A stretch of DNA of 59,125 nt. Source: Phlegmacium glaucopus (taxonomy: Eukaryota; Basidiomycota; Agaricomycetes; Agaricales; Cortinariaceae). The position numbers were made by a program, and so were the translations under genes. Positions within the stretch are counted from its first letter, which is position 1, and every line of letters begins with the position of its first letter. The notes under the pieces were generated by a model. That model saw only the letters and a program-made list of their open reading frames with translations. It was not told the DNA's origin and searched no databases. Positions 38,567-48,374 of the stretch are shown here, one piece after another. Location: NCBI GenBank assembly GCA_015039465.1, contig MU130553.1, forward strand, positions 90,882-150,006, given 5' to 3'.

Positions 38567-39755
38567 TAGGGATGCCGAAGTTTGGTTCTGAACCAGTCCA
38601 GAGAACCAGAACCAGCTGAACCGAACCGCAGTTCTGGTTTGGTTCTGGTTCTGGTTCACCCCCAGCCATCTGGTTCTGGTTCTGGTTCTGGATTGGCCAG
38701 AAATCTGAGAACCAGTTCTGAACCAGTTCGAACCGGTTCTGAACCACTTTATCCCAAGGCAAATACTTAAGTAAGATATCTACTTATTTGCATGTTAAAT
38801 GACACATTGTACCTGTATCTATAATAAAAATATTTATCCAACTCACCAACACTATATATTTCCAATCAGAAGTACATCATTCTTTGGTCTGGCATAGTAC
38901 ATAATCAATAACATGTCTCATTTACTTTATAACTTCAGGTTTACTGTTTTATTAATATACTCATATTGCAAGAATCCAATTTATAGTTGTCATCTAGCAG
39001 AGGATCCAAAGAGGAAAGAATAAGGATCCCTGCTAAAGTGAGGGGGGATTTAAGTACTAATATAGAGATAATGGAGTAAATAGTGTCAGTGAAAATAATA
39101 AAATGATAAGTGGTACAATACCAGAATAAATGAAAAATGACAAGTTTGTATTTCATTATTAATATTATTAGTTTTACCTTTCACTGATTTATCTAGAATA
39201 AGAGGTAACCAATTTAGACCTTTTATAAAAAATAATTTAGAGTTTGGGCTGAACTGGTCATGTTCAGGTACTCAGGTGAAAGTTGGGGCCAAATGAAAAT
39301 GAAGAGTAGAAATGAGAGGGGAACTAAGTTTGTTGGTGAGGTGGAATTTACAGTTTTTGAATTAGGTTTGGGTTTGGGTGTGAAGCTCATTGGGTCTGGG
39401 TGTTTTTGTGAAAGACTGAAAGTCAGGAGTTGGACTGATTGGATGGAAAACTGAGTGTTCCCTAACAATAGTATTTTTTCTTTTCATGTTTGCTATTAGT
39501 GATGTCATGGTTATAACATCAATACTACAAACTTTCTGGCCTCAACTTTTTATAAATAAGGTGTAATTTTAGAAAATAAAACTTAAAATGAAAAATTCTT
39601 GTCTAATTGGTGATATCCTAACAAAAGTCTATTTTTAACTGGTTCTTATGGTTCAAACTGGTTCTGGTTCTGGTTCTAGTTTTCCTAAGTGGTTCTGGTT
39701 CTGGTTCTGAGAAAATGGGTCCCGAACCAAACTGAACCAAACTTCGGCATCCCTA
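38567..39755. mobile_element. hAT-like non-autonomous element, copy 2
   Basis: Terminal inverted repeats TAGGGATGCCGAAGTTTGG and complementary right end, with a perfect 8-bp duplication ACGTTGAG (38559-38566 and 39756-39763). It shares the GAAGTT(C/T)GGTTC core and the dense GGTTCT repeats with the element at 36714. It is 1189 bp, of which 480 bp is a nested solo LTR. Confidence 0.85.
38988..39467 (+). repeat. Solo LTR nested in the hAT-like element
   Basis: 480 bp, TGTCATCTAGCAG…CCCTAACA, with a perfect 5-bp duplication ATAGT (38983-38987, 39468-39472). It shares blocks such as GGATCCAAAGAGGAAAG and TTTAAGTACTAATAT with the LTR of chromovirus 2 at 40332, so it belongs to the same family. 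Confidence 0.85.
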
Positions 39756-39961
39756 ACGTTGAGGGACATCAATGATGAGCTTGGTGGGAGCTCGTCGCCA
39801 GGGACATTGCCAAGCCATTTGTCATTGTTGTATGATAATTTTATCTGCCTCACATGACTTGTGACTAACTGACCAAAACCCATCACTTTGGTTTGTGACT
39901 TTTCTAACCTAACCCAACCAACCTTAACTGGATCGTAACCGGGATCCTGAATGGGGCCTTA

Positions 39962-40331
39962 GATACAAGTAATAACAAGCAACTAGCCTGCTATGCTATC
40001 CAGCAGTGCTGCTTGATGCGATTACAAGCCTTAGCTTAGCCTCTAAAGACAATCTGGACTACTCCATGTGGTGACAACAGAGTTATTTGAACCTAGCTAC
40101 ACCAACTTTCACTTTTCTGAGCACCTCCTGAGCTTCATATTGCCAGCAGACACAATATCTCAACCACCAGACCCCCTCTGAAAACCTGATAACCCCGAGA
40201 ATACTACCAGACACCACAGCTACCTGCCAACCAGAATTCACAGAACAACAGATCTACACCAGCAAACCAGTTCTGTCACCCTAAACCTGCCTCATCGGCT
40301 CATCATTTTACTGTTCTCTTGTCACCATGCC
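39962..40331. other. Non-coding stretch between repeats
   Basis: I see nothing functional here; it separates the Harbinger-like nest from the LTR of chromovirus 2. Confidence 0.4.
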
Positions 40332-40745
40332 TGTTAGGGCAACTGCGATGCTGACTTAGTCAAGCTAGCAGGGGATCCACAGTTAATAGTATTTCAGAAG
40401 GGATATCTACAAGTGACTCACCTAGCAGGGGATCCAAAGAGGAAAGGATGGGGATCCCTGCTAGGCTAAGGGGTATTTAAGTACTAATATGGACATAACA
40501 GAGATATAAAATAAATAAAGGAATGATACAATAATAATTAATTAATTAATTATGAAGTGGTGTGATGTGAAAAATAAAAATAAAAGATGGAGTGAACTGG
40601 AGGATTGGAGTTGGTATGGAGTTATGGAGTAATGGAGTAGACCAGTGATGGAAGTGGAGTCAGACATAAGGTCGGAGGTTGTTGGAAAGGCAGGATGTAG
40701 AGTCCTGAGGTTGAGGTTTGGATTGAAATTGGGTGTCCCCTAACA
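40332..40745 (-). repeat. 3' LTR of chromovirus 2
   Basis: LTR of about 414 bp with TG…CA ends (TGTTAGGG…CCCTAACA). It is followed at 40746-40755 by a C-run that is a polypurine tract on the minus strand (GAAGGGGGGA), confirming the minus orientation of the element. The matching 5' LTR is not found as a clean copy. Confidence 0.75.
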
Positions 40746-41169
40746 TCCCCCCCTTCGGTAGGTGACATCCCAGCACAAAAGGAAACTGTTCAAATTTGGC
40801 CATCCTGATGTGCTTAGGAGCTCTGGGGTACTTCTTATGGAATTCCACAATTATTCAGGGGCGTGTATGTTTTTCTGAGGCTCCCAGGTGTTATGTTTGA
40901 TTCCAAAGTCTTGCCATTTCACAAGGTATCGGAACCTCCTGTTTATAATTCTGCTGTCGAGGATTTCCTCAACGACCCATTCCTCTTCCCCATCAATGAT
41001 TTCCAGAAGTGGAGGAGCCAGAATGCGTCTTCCAGGGATCAGGTCTATTGGGGCTGGAGTTAGTTTGACCACATTAAAGGCCAGATGCAGTTGTTTCATG
41101 GACAAGGGAAGTCAGAGTTGGTAAGCATTGTTGCCAACTCATTCTTCAATCAGAAAGGGGCCTAGGGAG
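40746..41169 (-). pseudogene. Chromovirus 2 integrase end and chromodomain
   Basis: Minus-strand fragment reading LGPFLIEE, LHLAFNVVKLTPAPIDLIPG, then a chromodomain EEWVVEEILDSRIINRRFR and LVKWQDFGIKHNTWEP. A frameshift at about 40849 separates the terminal YPRAPKHIRMAKFEQFP stretch. TGA codons stand within VGNNAYQL and next to it. Confidence 0.8.
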
Positions 41170-42105
41170 GTCTTTACACTAAGCCACTAATTCCGATTGG
41201 ACTCAAATTTGGCTGGAGCACCAGCCATTTTCAAGTTTTGAGTCCGAGCCCAGTCTGAGTTCAGTCCAAGTAAATTGCTTGGACTTACTCAGAATCTGAT
41301 TGGACTGTGTTTCATTGGATTCTGATTGGACTTACTCAGACTCAGTCCAAGTAAATTGCTTAGACTACTTGTTTGTACCCATGTTTGTCCTCTTCCCACA
41401 CAGACTATTGGTCACATGATCACAGATAAGCATGATTTCAAGCATATGCTGGGTCAGAGTAGATTACATAAGATTCCAAAAAAGGAAATTTTTTTAAAGA
41501 TGGTAGAAAAATGTTTATAAGACCCTGAATATGTTTAAATTCTATTAATAGCAGCTCTCCTTATTGAGAAAATTACAAAATACTTTCCTGGACATGGTGG
41601 TTAAACATTCTATATAAAAAATTATAAATTCTAAATAAATTCTAAGGGACTCCCAGGGCCTTCTGATGTGATTTAATCCCTACCAAATATGGAAATAACA
41701 ATGGGATGAGGTGTCAAAATCATTTTCCTGATGCAGTCCAAGTTGAGCAGAAAATCTGGGTTTTGGAAATTCCCAGTGAGTCCCGCCCGTCCCGTCCCAT
41801 CCCGAGCTTACATCACACCACAGCTAATTCGAACTCAATTTTGAGCACGACGTGCATCTCCTCTGTCTTTTCTTGCGCAACCTCCACCCACTGCCCGCCC
41901 AACACATAAGTATGTACAACTATATCTACTACTGTGAGTTGCCATTTCTCAACCTTAACTGTGTAAACTAATAAAGGTCACAATCCTCAAACAGCAACAA
42001 TGACAATACTAACCGCCGGTGAGTGCTCTTTCGTGCAGAATCTCCAGATGATAATGATGGCTTACACTATGCACCAGCTATTCTTTCCACAGGTACATTT
42101 TCCTC

Positions 42106-43945
42106 ATGAGTCAGCTACCACTGCCTGTCTTCAGCTGCAGCACCTGTCAGCGGTTGCTCGTTGTGAAGATCTGCAAGAGCGACAAGAATGGCAACGCTGG
42201 CAGGGCCTACACCAACTGCTACAAGAAGCATGCCAGCAGTGCCTGCTGCAATTTTTTTGCATGGGTTGATCCAACACTATCCCCTCCCTCATCGCGATTT
42301 CCTTCGTCTTCCCCAGTGTCCTCGCCCACCCTCTCTGCCCTGCCCCCAGCACAGCCAGCAGCAGGCCCCTCAGCAACCACCCAGAACTTCTGTAACGCCC
42401 CACATACGGCTGAACCAACTTGCTCAAAACCTGGGAAAGTGCATTGTAACACCACATGACTCCACCCTGCATGCGCTCGCAAGATGTGCCGCCGTCATTG
42501 TGTAGAAGCTGGAGGCTGTCAGGGAACGAAAACACATACACCCAAAACCATGGCCACTTCAGCATCAGACAAGGGAAAACACCGGGTAGCAGCATCACCT
42601 TTCATACTCTCATCGCCATCGCCGTCCTCATCGCCACCACCACCAGCTACTGCCACTGCCAACACATCAGCTGCGACAGACATGTTTGCAAATCCACGAT
42701 ATGCATCACAGATGATGGCTGTCTTCACACAACAGTATGCTGATGAGCATGCTCAGGAGGAACGCCAGCGGGCAGTGGATGCAGAGCGCCTGGCAAATAT
42801 TGAGAAGGCAAAGAACCATGTCATAATATATTCATGGCCAAAGGTATCGTCTCTCATTTATGAGCCGACTTCTAGTACTGACCCATTTTCAATAGGAGGA
42901 TGTTGAGGCTACGGTGTTTGAAGTTCAGGGCAGTTTCAAATGGCTGCTGTTCCCACTGACTCCCACCATTCTCTGTGACACAGATCTGATGCTTCCTGGA
43001 GAGCAACAGATGCGGTTCAAGAGGTATAACCCCTCCATACACACCTGGTCTAAGGTCCCGGTGGGCCACATTATCACTCTCAAGGCTGGCAAGCACATCT
43101 TTCTCAAGGGGTACAACATCAATAACTGCCAGGATTTTGATCATCTTCTCTCAGCAAGCCAGCCACGCAAATCCCACTTCTTTAAGAACCTTCCCCATGA
43201 ATGTTCTTATGTTTGACGAGCATTGAAGGAGAAGAAGGTCTGGAAGGCTAACAACGCCTTGAGCTCTGATGATGAGGAGGGGTTGGAGGAGGATAGGTCT
43301 GGGGCTACCTCGAAGATAACTGCTCTGCCACTTACTCTACCTCGATGAATCAAAGTGGAGCCATCTGATTTCTCCCTTGGCCTTGTGGTCTCCGACTACA
43401 ATCATACCTCTCATCGCACAGCTGCTCCGCCACATCATCATCACATCATCAAGGTGGAGCCAACCATTATTGATCTTACAGTGTCTGATGCAGAGGATGA
43501 TGCCACACCCACTCTAATGGATCATGCCATGCCCGCTCTGAATAAAAATAAATGTGCACATTCCTCATCTTCACCATCACCGCTGCCATCTACTCCTCAC
43601 TCATCTCCCAATGACACTGAAGAGAGTGCTGATGATGGCCCACCTGCTTGGCCAGCAGCATTCTACGTGGTGGATATAGTATGTGGTTTTGAGAAGTGTG
43701 ATGAGGCACGTCGCGAACGAAGAAGTATAGAGAAGGCATTCATCAAGTATTTCAAGGTTCCATTCCAGAGCACAACTTTCTACAACCACAGTCGAAACTG
43801 GGATAATGCATCAGCAGCCTCTTGGGATCACGCCTTGCATGCTGGGTGTACCTCCACTGGATTGTGGACTACGTTCCTTGACTGTAGCCGTGCTAAGGCT
43901 GTAGAAAGAGTCGACAAGAAGAGAAAGAAGAGGTTCCTCAACTAG
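42106..43945 (+). pseudogene. GRF zinc-finger protein with SUMO-interaction-like motif, nonsense-mutated
   Basis: The N-terminus has a GRF-type zinc finger: FSCSTCQRLL…GRAYTNCYKK…CCNFFAWVD (Cys-x2-Cys, GRxYxxC, CxFFxW). Low-complexity Ser/Pro/Ala linkers follow, then a helical stretch (about 42690-42840), a splice at about 42846/42895, and a conserved globular part (FKWLLFPLTPTILCDTDLML, FLKGYNINNCQDFDHLL). The C-terminal part has IIDLTVSDAEDD, which resembles a SUMO-interacting motif, and FYVVDIVCGFEKCDEARRER. In-frame TGA codons at 43214-43216 and about 43346-43348 interrupt it. Proteins of this layout occur beside CxC/KDZ genes in mushrooms; their role in transposition is unknown. A leading exon near 42000 (MTILTAG, donor GTGAGT) is possible. 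Confidence 0.65.
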
Positions 43946-44109
43946 TTTATTTTTAATACACTCGTTTTGTTATATTGAACTCGTTTTGTTGTATCATTGA
44001 ATAGTGTATTTTGTAGAATAAGACACTAGATTCATAAAACTACTGTGTGCTATCATGAGGGTAGAGCCAGTTGCAGGGGGATCAACCTTCCTTCACAAGC
44101 TTCTCTCAT

Positions 44110-46120
44110 GTCATACGGTTTCTGCGCAAAATCATTTCATCTAAAAAGAAGGTATACTTATCAACCAACATCTCCCGACAAATTGCATGGTAGCTTCCAA
44201 GCCAAACATTGGTCTGCTCCGCAATAGATGAATTGAAATACCAGCCCTTGTTGTCTTCAGAGACGAGCTCAGGGTATGCAGCAGGGTTGCAGTTCTCCTG
44301 GAAAAATGTGTCGGTCTCTGAGTGTTTTGACTTGAAGTGGAAGACATCGACAGTAAGCCCTCTATGTCGTTAAAGAAGGGATCTTTGCCTCGGACTATGC
44401 TAGCGAGCGTGCAGTTGTTGTCAAAGAAGATATGGTCAGGCTTGATGTCTTCATGAAATGTATGCTTGATCATCTCCTGGTTCAATGTGAGTGAGAAAGT
44501 CCATTATACTAACAATCTTTGCTTACAATAACGCTCCCAACACCCTCTGCCCCATAAAAGGTTTCCTGAGCAATAATCATCCCACAGGGTGCGACAATTA
44601 TTTGCTCGTTATGTGTGCATCTCCGACCTAACTGTGCCTGGATCTGTTGCTCCCTTATACTCCGTTCAGAGCCACTGATCTCAAAATCCTCCACCTCATC
44701 TTCTACATCAGCAAGGTCTGTACCATCTTCAGCAATCACATTATTTGGGTGAGCCACAAGGGCACGCTGAAGGCGTTCCTTGAGCTGAAAGCTAGCCTGC
44801 CCCCTTTCCTGATGAACCCACCCAACCTCTTGATGTGCAGGCTCAGAACACATGCGGCTGTCAGCCACAATTGGAGACTCACAGCCAACCACTGCACAAA
44901 TTGTATTGCGGTGGGCATCTTGGGGGCAGTAATGATGCCGATTGTTCTCGAGTGGGACCTTGCAGTTATGCACTGCACAGCATGGACACCCAACAGTAAC
45001 TCCATCAATAACTACAACCCAGACTTTTTTCCCATCTTGGTAGACACGTAGACACTTGTTACAAAAATGGCGTAGCTCCAGTTGCCCATAGAGACGGAAG
45101 CGGAGATTTCGAGCATGGAGAACATTAGTGAAACGGTCCTTTTGGGCACCTGTATGTGGCACTGCAAGCGTCTTCAACTGACTCTGATGGTCTTCCAAGA
45201 GTGCTAGAATCACAAAAGCATCCCAGACCTGTTCAGTAGTGACTGAAAACCCGAATGCCCAATCGCCAGGTGGAACTGTGTCAGAGAGAGAGAGATTGTA
45301 TAAGTGTGCACAATTGGTGGCTGAGGTCCTGTATCATGAATGAGGATGCAGAAAACAAGATGTGTAGAATAAATACTTACCATGAAACCAACATAAGCAT
45401 AATCCAGAGCTGGACAAGCCGTTTCTCAGCAAACTGGTGCTCGCCCACCTGAATTATTCATAGTAGGTGTGAATGCCGTCTTTGACCTGGAAGTTGTGAT
45501 GGTAGTTGGTCCGGCATTCTAGCGGGAAAGTGTAGGACATGTCTAAATATGTCTGATGTAAAGTACTAGGTGAAAACCTACCGTCACAATAGAGATGAAC
45601 AGATTGGACAGGAAGTGCCCCCTTGTCCATTGTGTATAACACAGCCTGCCGTTGCTCTTCCTTCTTCAGTAACTTCCCAGTTCTGTTGCGTGGACAGCTT
45701 GCATTGGTACAGGTGTGTTGAGGAGGATAGAGCATATAAGCATCTGGAAAATAAATAGTGCAATAAATCAGAGGACCCTAGTAATTGCTAATACTGTGAA
45801 AAATGAACGTACAAAGTCCAAGGGAATGACCATGTGCTGCAAAATGTTGTATGAGACTGTCCTCGAGGCTCTGTGCATCATACCAGATTGTGGTTTTCAG
45901 CATGTCCCAACAGGCCTCAACACAAGCAACAGAGATGCCACAGCTATTTATCAAGAAAGTGGATATTGTTGGTGGGAGTACATCTGGAGGATTAAGTGCT
46001 AGTACAGATGATGGCTGTGCAAGAAGAATGTCGTCCTTCAACCTTGAAGCTAGAGCAATGAACCATTATACTTGACCAAAAGAGAGCTCAGGGTGCTGCT
46101 TAGTGAGGAGAACTGCATCC
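44110..46120 (-). pseudogene. CxC5/CxC6 KDZ-type transposase-like protein, frameshifted
   Basis: Minus-strand multi-exon gene. N-terminal part: IALASRLKDDILLAQPSS and LPPTISTFLINSCGI. CxC5 cluster: HTCTNASCPRN and CRTNYHHNFQVKDGIHTYY (about 45.46-45.71 kb). Middle: LRHFCNKCLRVY. CxC6 cluster: CPCCAVHNCKVPLENNRHHY and CPQDAHRNTICAVVGCESP (about 44.8-45.0 kb). C-terminal KDZ-like part: HIFFDNNCTLA, then VFHFKSKHSETDTFFQENC and GWYFNSSIAEQTNVWLG, in a frame shifted by one base at about 44366. The shift and the unclear start make it non-functional here. Family membership is clear from the cysteine layout; catalytic residues were not verified. Confidence 0.7.
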
Positions 46121-46289
46121 TGCAGCCTTAGAGAGGACATTGCTGAGTAGTATTCAGAGTCTACAGATGGCTACCTCTATCAACGTCCTAATTACACTAA
46201 GAGCCCACAGGACTGATCAGGAGGGACCAGGCGGGTGGGACTGATTGGGAATTTCCAATACTCAGATGCCCTCGAGTTGCGTCCAAGTC

Positions 46290-46490
46290 CAAGTAAAAAA
46301 TTACTTGGACTCAGACTCAACTTGGACTCAACTTGGACTTAGCTCAGACTCAACTCGGACTCAACTTGGACTTAGCTCAGACTCAACTTGGACTCAACTT
46401 GGACTTAGCTCAGACTGAACTTGGACTGAACTTGGACTGACTTGGACTGAACTTGGACTTTTAATGTTTTTACTTGGACTACTTGGATTC
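46290..46490. repeat. Subterminal CTTGGACT repeat array (right end of KDZ-associated element)
   Basis: At least ten imperfect direct copies of ACTTGGACT, alternating with CAGACTCA, in about 200 bp. The left end at about 41190-41370 has a few copies in the inverse sense (AGTCCAAGTAAATTGCTTGG). Such arrays are typical transposase-binding zones; binding is inferred. Confidence 0.6.
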
Positions 46491-46530
46491 CGATCAGATT
46501 CTGATCGGATTCTGATCAGACTGGTGGGGG

Positions 46531-48370
46531 AGTGTAAAGTCTTGCTGGTTTGTATTCAGGTGCCAGAGTCCTTTTTGATTGTAATACCTTGCCATGTTGT
46601 CCTTAGATTTGACCAGTGCTGCTTTTGCTTCGTCTAGGGTATTCCGCATTTGTTCGGTGAATTCATTAATGGACTCCAGTCAGGATTCTGGTTGGTTTGG
46701 TTTGAAACCCATTTGGGGGATTTGTCTGGAGTCTAGAAGGAAAGGCGGGTGCTGGGTGGCAGAGTGGATGTGATTATTGTATTGGAATTCCACAAGGGGG
46801 AGGAGTTTGGCCCAATTGGTTTGTTGTTGGTTTGTAAAGAGTCGGAGATACTGTTCCAATTCCTGATTTACTTGTTCCATTTGGCCATCCCCTTGTGGAT
46901 GGTAGGTGGTAGTGGCTGCTAATTTGATTCCGAGGATCCGGTAGAGCTCACAAGTGAATTCTGCTACGAACTGTGGTCCTCTGTCTGACACCACTCTCCA
47001 GGGTAGTCCATGATGTTTCCAGATATGTTGGATATACAGGTGTGCCGTTCCAGATGTGGAGGTGGTAGTAAGGGTTGGTGCAAAATGAGCTTGTTTGGTG
47101 ACTGAATCGACTACTACCATTACCAAGTCGTATCCTGAAGACTCTGGAAGTTCCACTATGAAGTCCACACTAATTGTGTCCCATGGAGCATTTGGAATCA
47201 GGAGGAGGTGAAGTTCACTGACCGGGTGGTGTCTTTGAGCCTTGGTCCAAAGACACAGGTCACAGGTTGAGGCATATTTTCCGATATACTGGGACATCTG
47301 TGGCCACCAATAGTTTTGGGATATGAGTTTGAGGGTTTTCCATCTTCCTGGATGCCTGGCAATTAGAGTGTCATGGCAGAGGGATACAATCCGTCTTCAC
47401 AAGTCAAACATGTCCAGAATGTAGATTTTTCCTCAGAAGGAGAGGATGTTATTGTCATGAGACCATTCCACCGATCGGACAGACCACGTGTGAGTGGTTT
47501 TCAATTCCTTTACCACTTTAGCTATGGCCTCTTCTTTTACACCTTCACAGGTGCCCTTCCAGATGTCTTTCAAGACGTCTCATTCTTCTCCTGTGACTTC
47601 CAGTCCTTCTAAGGCCCAAATCGTGAAGAAGCCTGGAGTTAGGAGTGTGATGTTGTCATTGTCACTGGTTCCGGTTCCGTGATCTGCTCATCTGGATAAG
47701 GCGTTGGGTTTTCCCATGCTTTTGCCTGGTCTGTGGTGCATAAGGAAATCAAACCAGGCAAGGAACAATGACCAACAGGCTTGTCTCCAATTGAGCTTTT
47801 TGGCTGTCATGAAGTATTCCAAATTCTTGTGATCAGTCCAGATCTCACACTTATGTTCTGCTCCTTCAAAGAAGTGTCTCCACTCTTCTAGGGCTCAGAT
47901 GATCACTAGCATCTCTTTATTGTGGATCTTGTAGTTCCGTTTGACCGGGGATAAGGATTTAGACAGGAACATGACCAGGTGCCATTTCTCATCATTGAGG
48001 GATTGTTGGGAGAGTATGGCTCTGGTTGCAAAATCAGAACTGTCTGCTTCAATGCAGAACGGTGAGGCTAGAATTGGGGTTGAAGTGATCATATTTTTGA
48101 GAGAATCAAACGCCAATTGCTCCTCCATATTCCATCTGCATTTAATGTGATTTTTGGTGAGATCAAACAAGGGATGGGCATGATGAGAAAAGTCTTGGAT
48201 GAACCTTCGGTAAAAGTTGGTGAAGCCTAGAAATGACTGGACTTCCTTTTTGTTTGTTGGAGTTGGCCATTCTGCTACTCCAGCAACTTTTACAGGGTCC
48301 ATCTTGACGGAGTTATGAGATATTATGACTCTGAGGTATTCCACCTTGGTTTGTTTGAATTTGCACTTGT
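46531..48370 (-). pseudogene. Chromovirus 2 integrase, RNase H and end of reverse transcriptase
   Basis: Minus-strand fragments in order. RT end and RNase H start (47895-48344): KCKFKQTKVEYLRVIISHN, QSFLGFTNFYRRFIQDF, EADSSDFATRAILSQQ. The integrase core (46680-47297) has YIGKYASTCDLCLWTK, ISVDFIVELP, VVSDRGPQFVAEF and HPQGDGQMEQVNQELEQYL. The downstream region is ESINEFTEQMRNTLDEAKA. Frames change between blocks and the zinc-finger His residues are degraded. Dead copy. Confidence 0.85.
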
Positions 48371-48374
48371 CCGG

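Larger units (their letters stand above)
37596..39958. mobile_element. PIF/Harbinger-like element containing nested insertions
   Basis: Terminal inverted repeats GGCCCCATTTGGGATCC (left) and the matching right end at 39958, with a 3-bp target duplication TTA (37593-37595 and 39959-39961). This is the classic PIF/Harbinger signature. Without its inserts the element is only about 0.6 kb and non-coding. It contains a solo LTR (37621-38200) and an hAT-like element (38567-39755), which itself contains a solo LTR. Confidence 0.75.
41170..46530. mobile_element. KDZ-associated DNA transposon with two degenerate genes
   Basis: A 5.4-kb insertion in the integrase region of chromovirus 2. The ends are inverted (TTTACACTAAGCCAC on the left, the complement of TTTACACTCCCCCACC on the right) and are followed on both sides by subterminal arrays of CTTGGACT-type repeats. 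The flanks show only a weak duplication (AGGTCTT/AAGTCTT), and roughly 20 host codons seem missing. Inside are a plus-strand GRF zinc-finger gene and a minus-strand CxC5/CxC6 gene, convergently arranged. CxC domains are known companions of KDZ (Kyakuja-Dileera-Zisupton) transposases in Agaricomycetes. Boundaries are approximate. Confidence 0.65.

Noticed and set aside
42188..42900. Alternative frames rich in Pro/Ser in the GRF gene region
   Set aside because: Low-complexity sequence keeps several frames open; only the frame with the zinc finger and conserved downstream blocks is supported.
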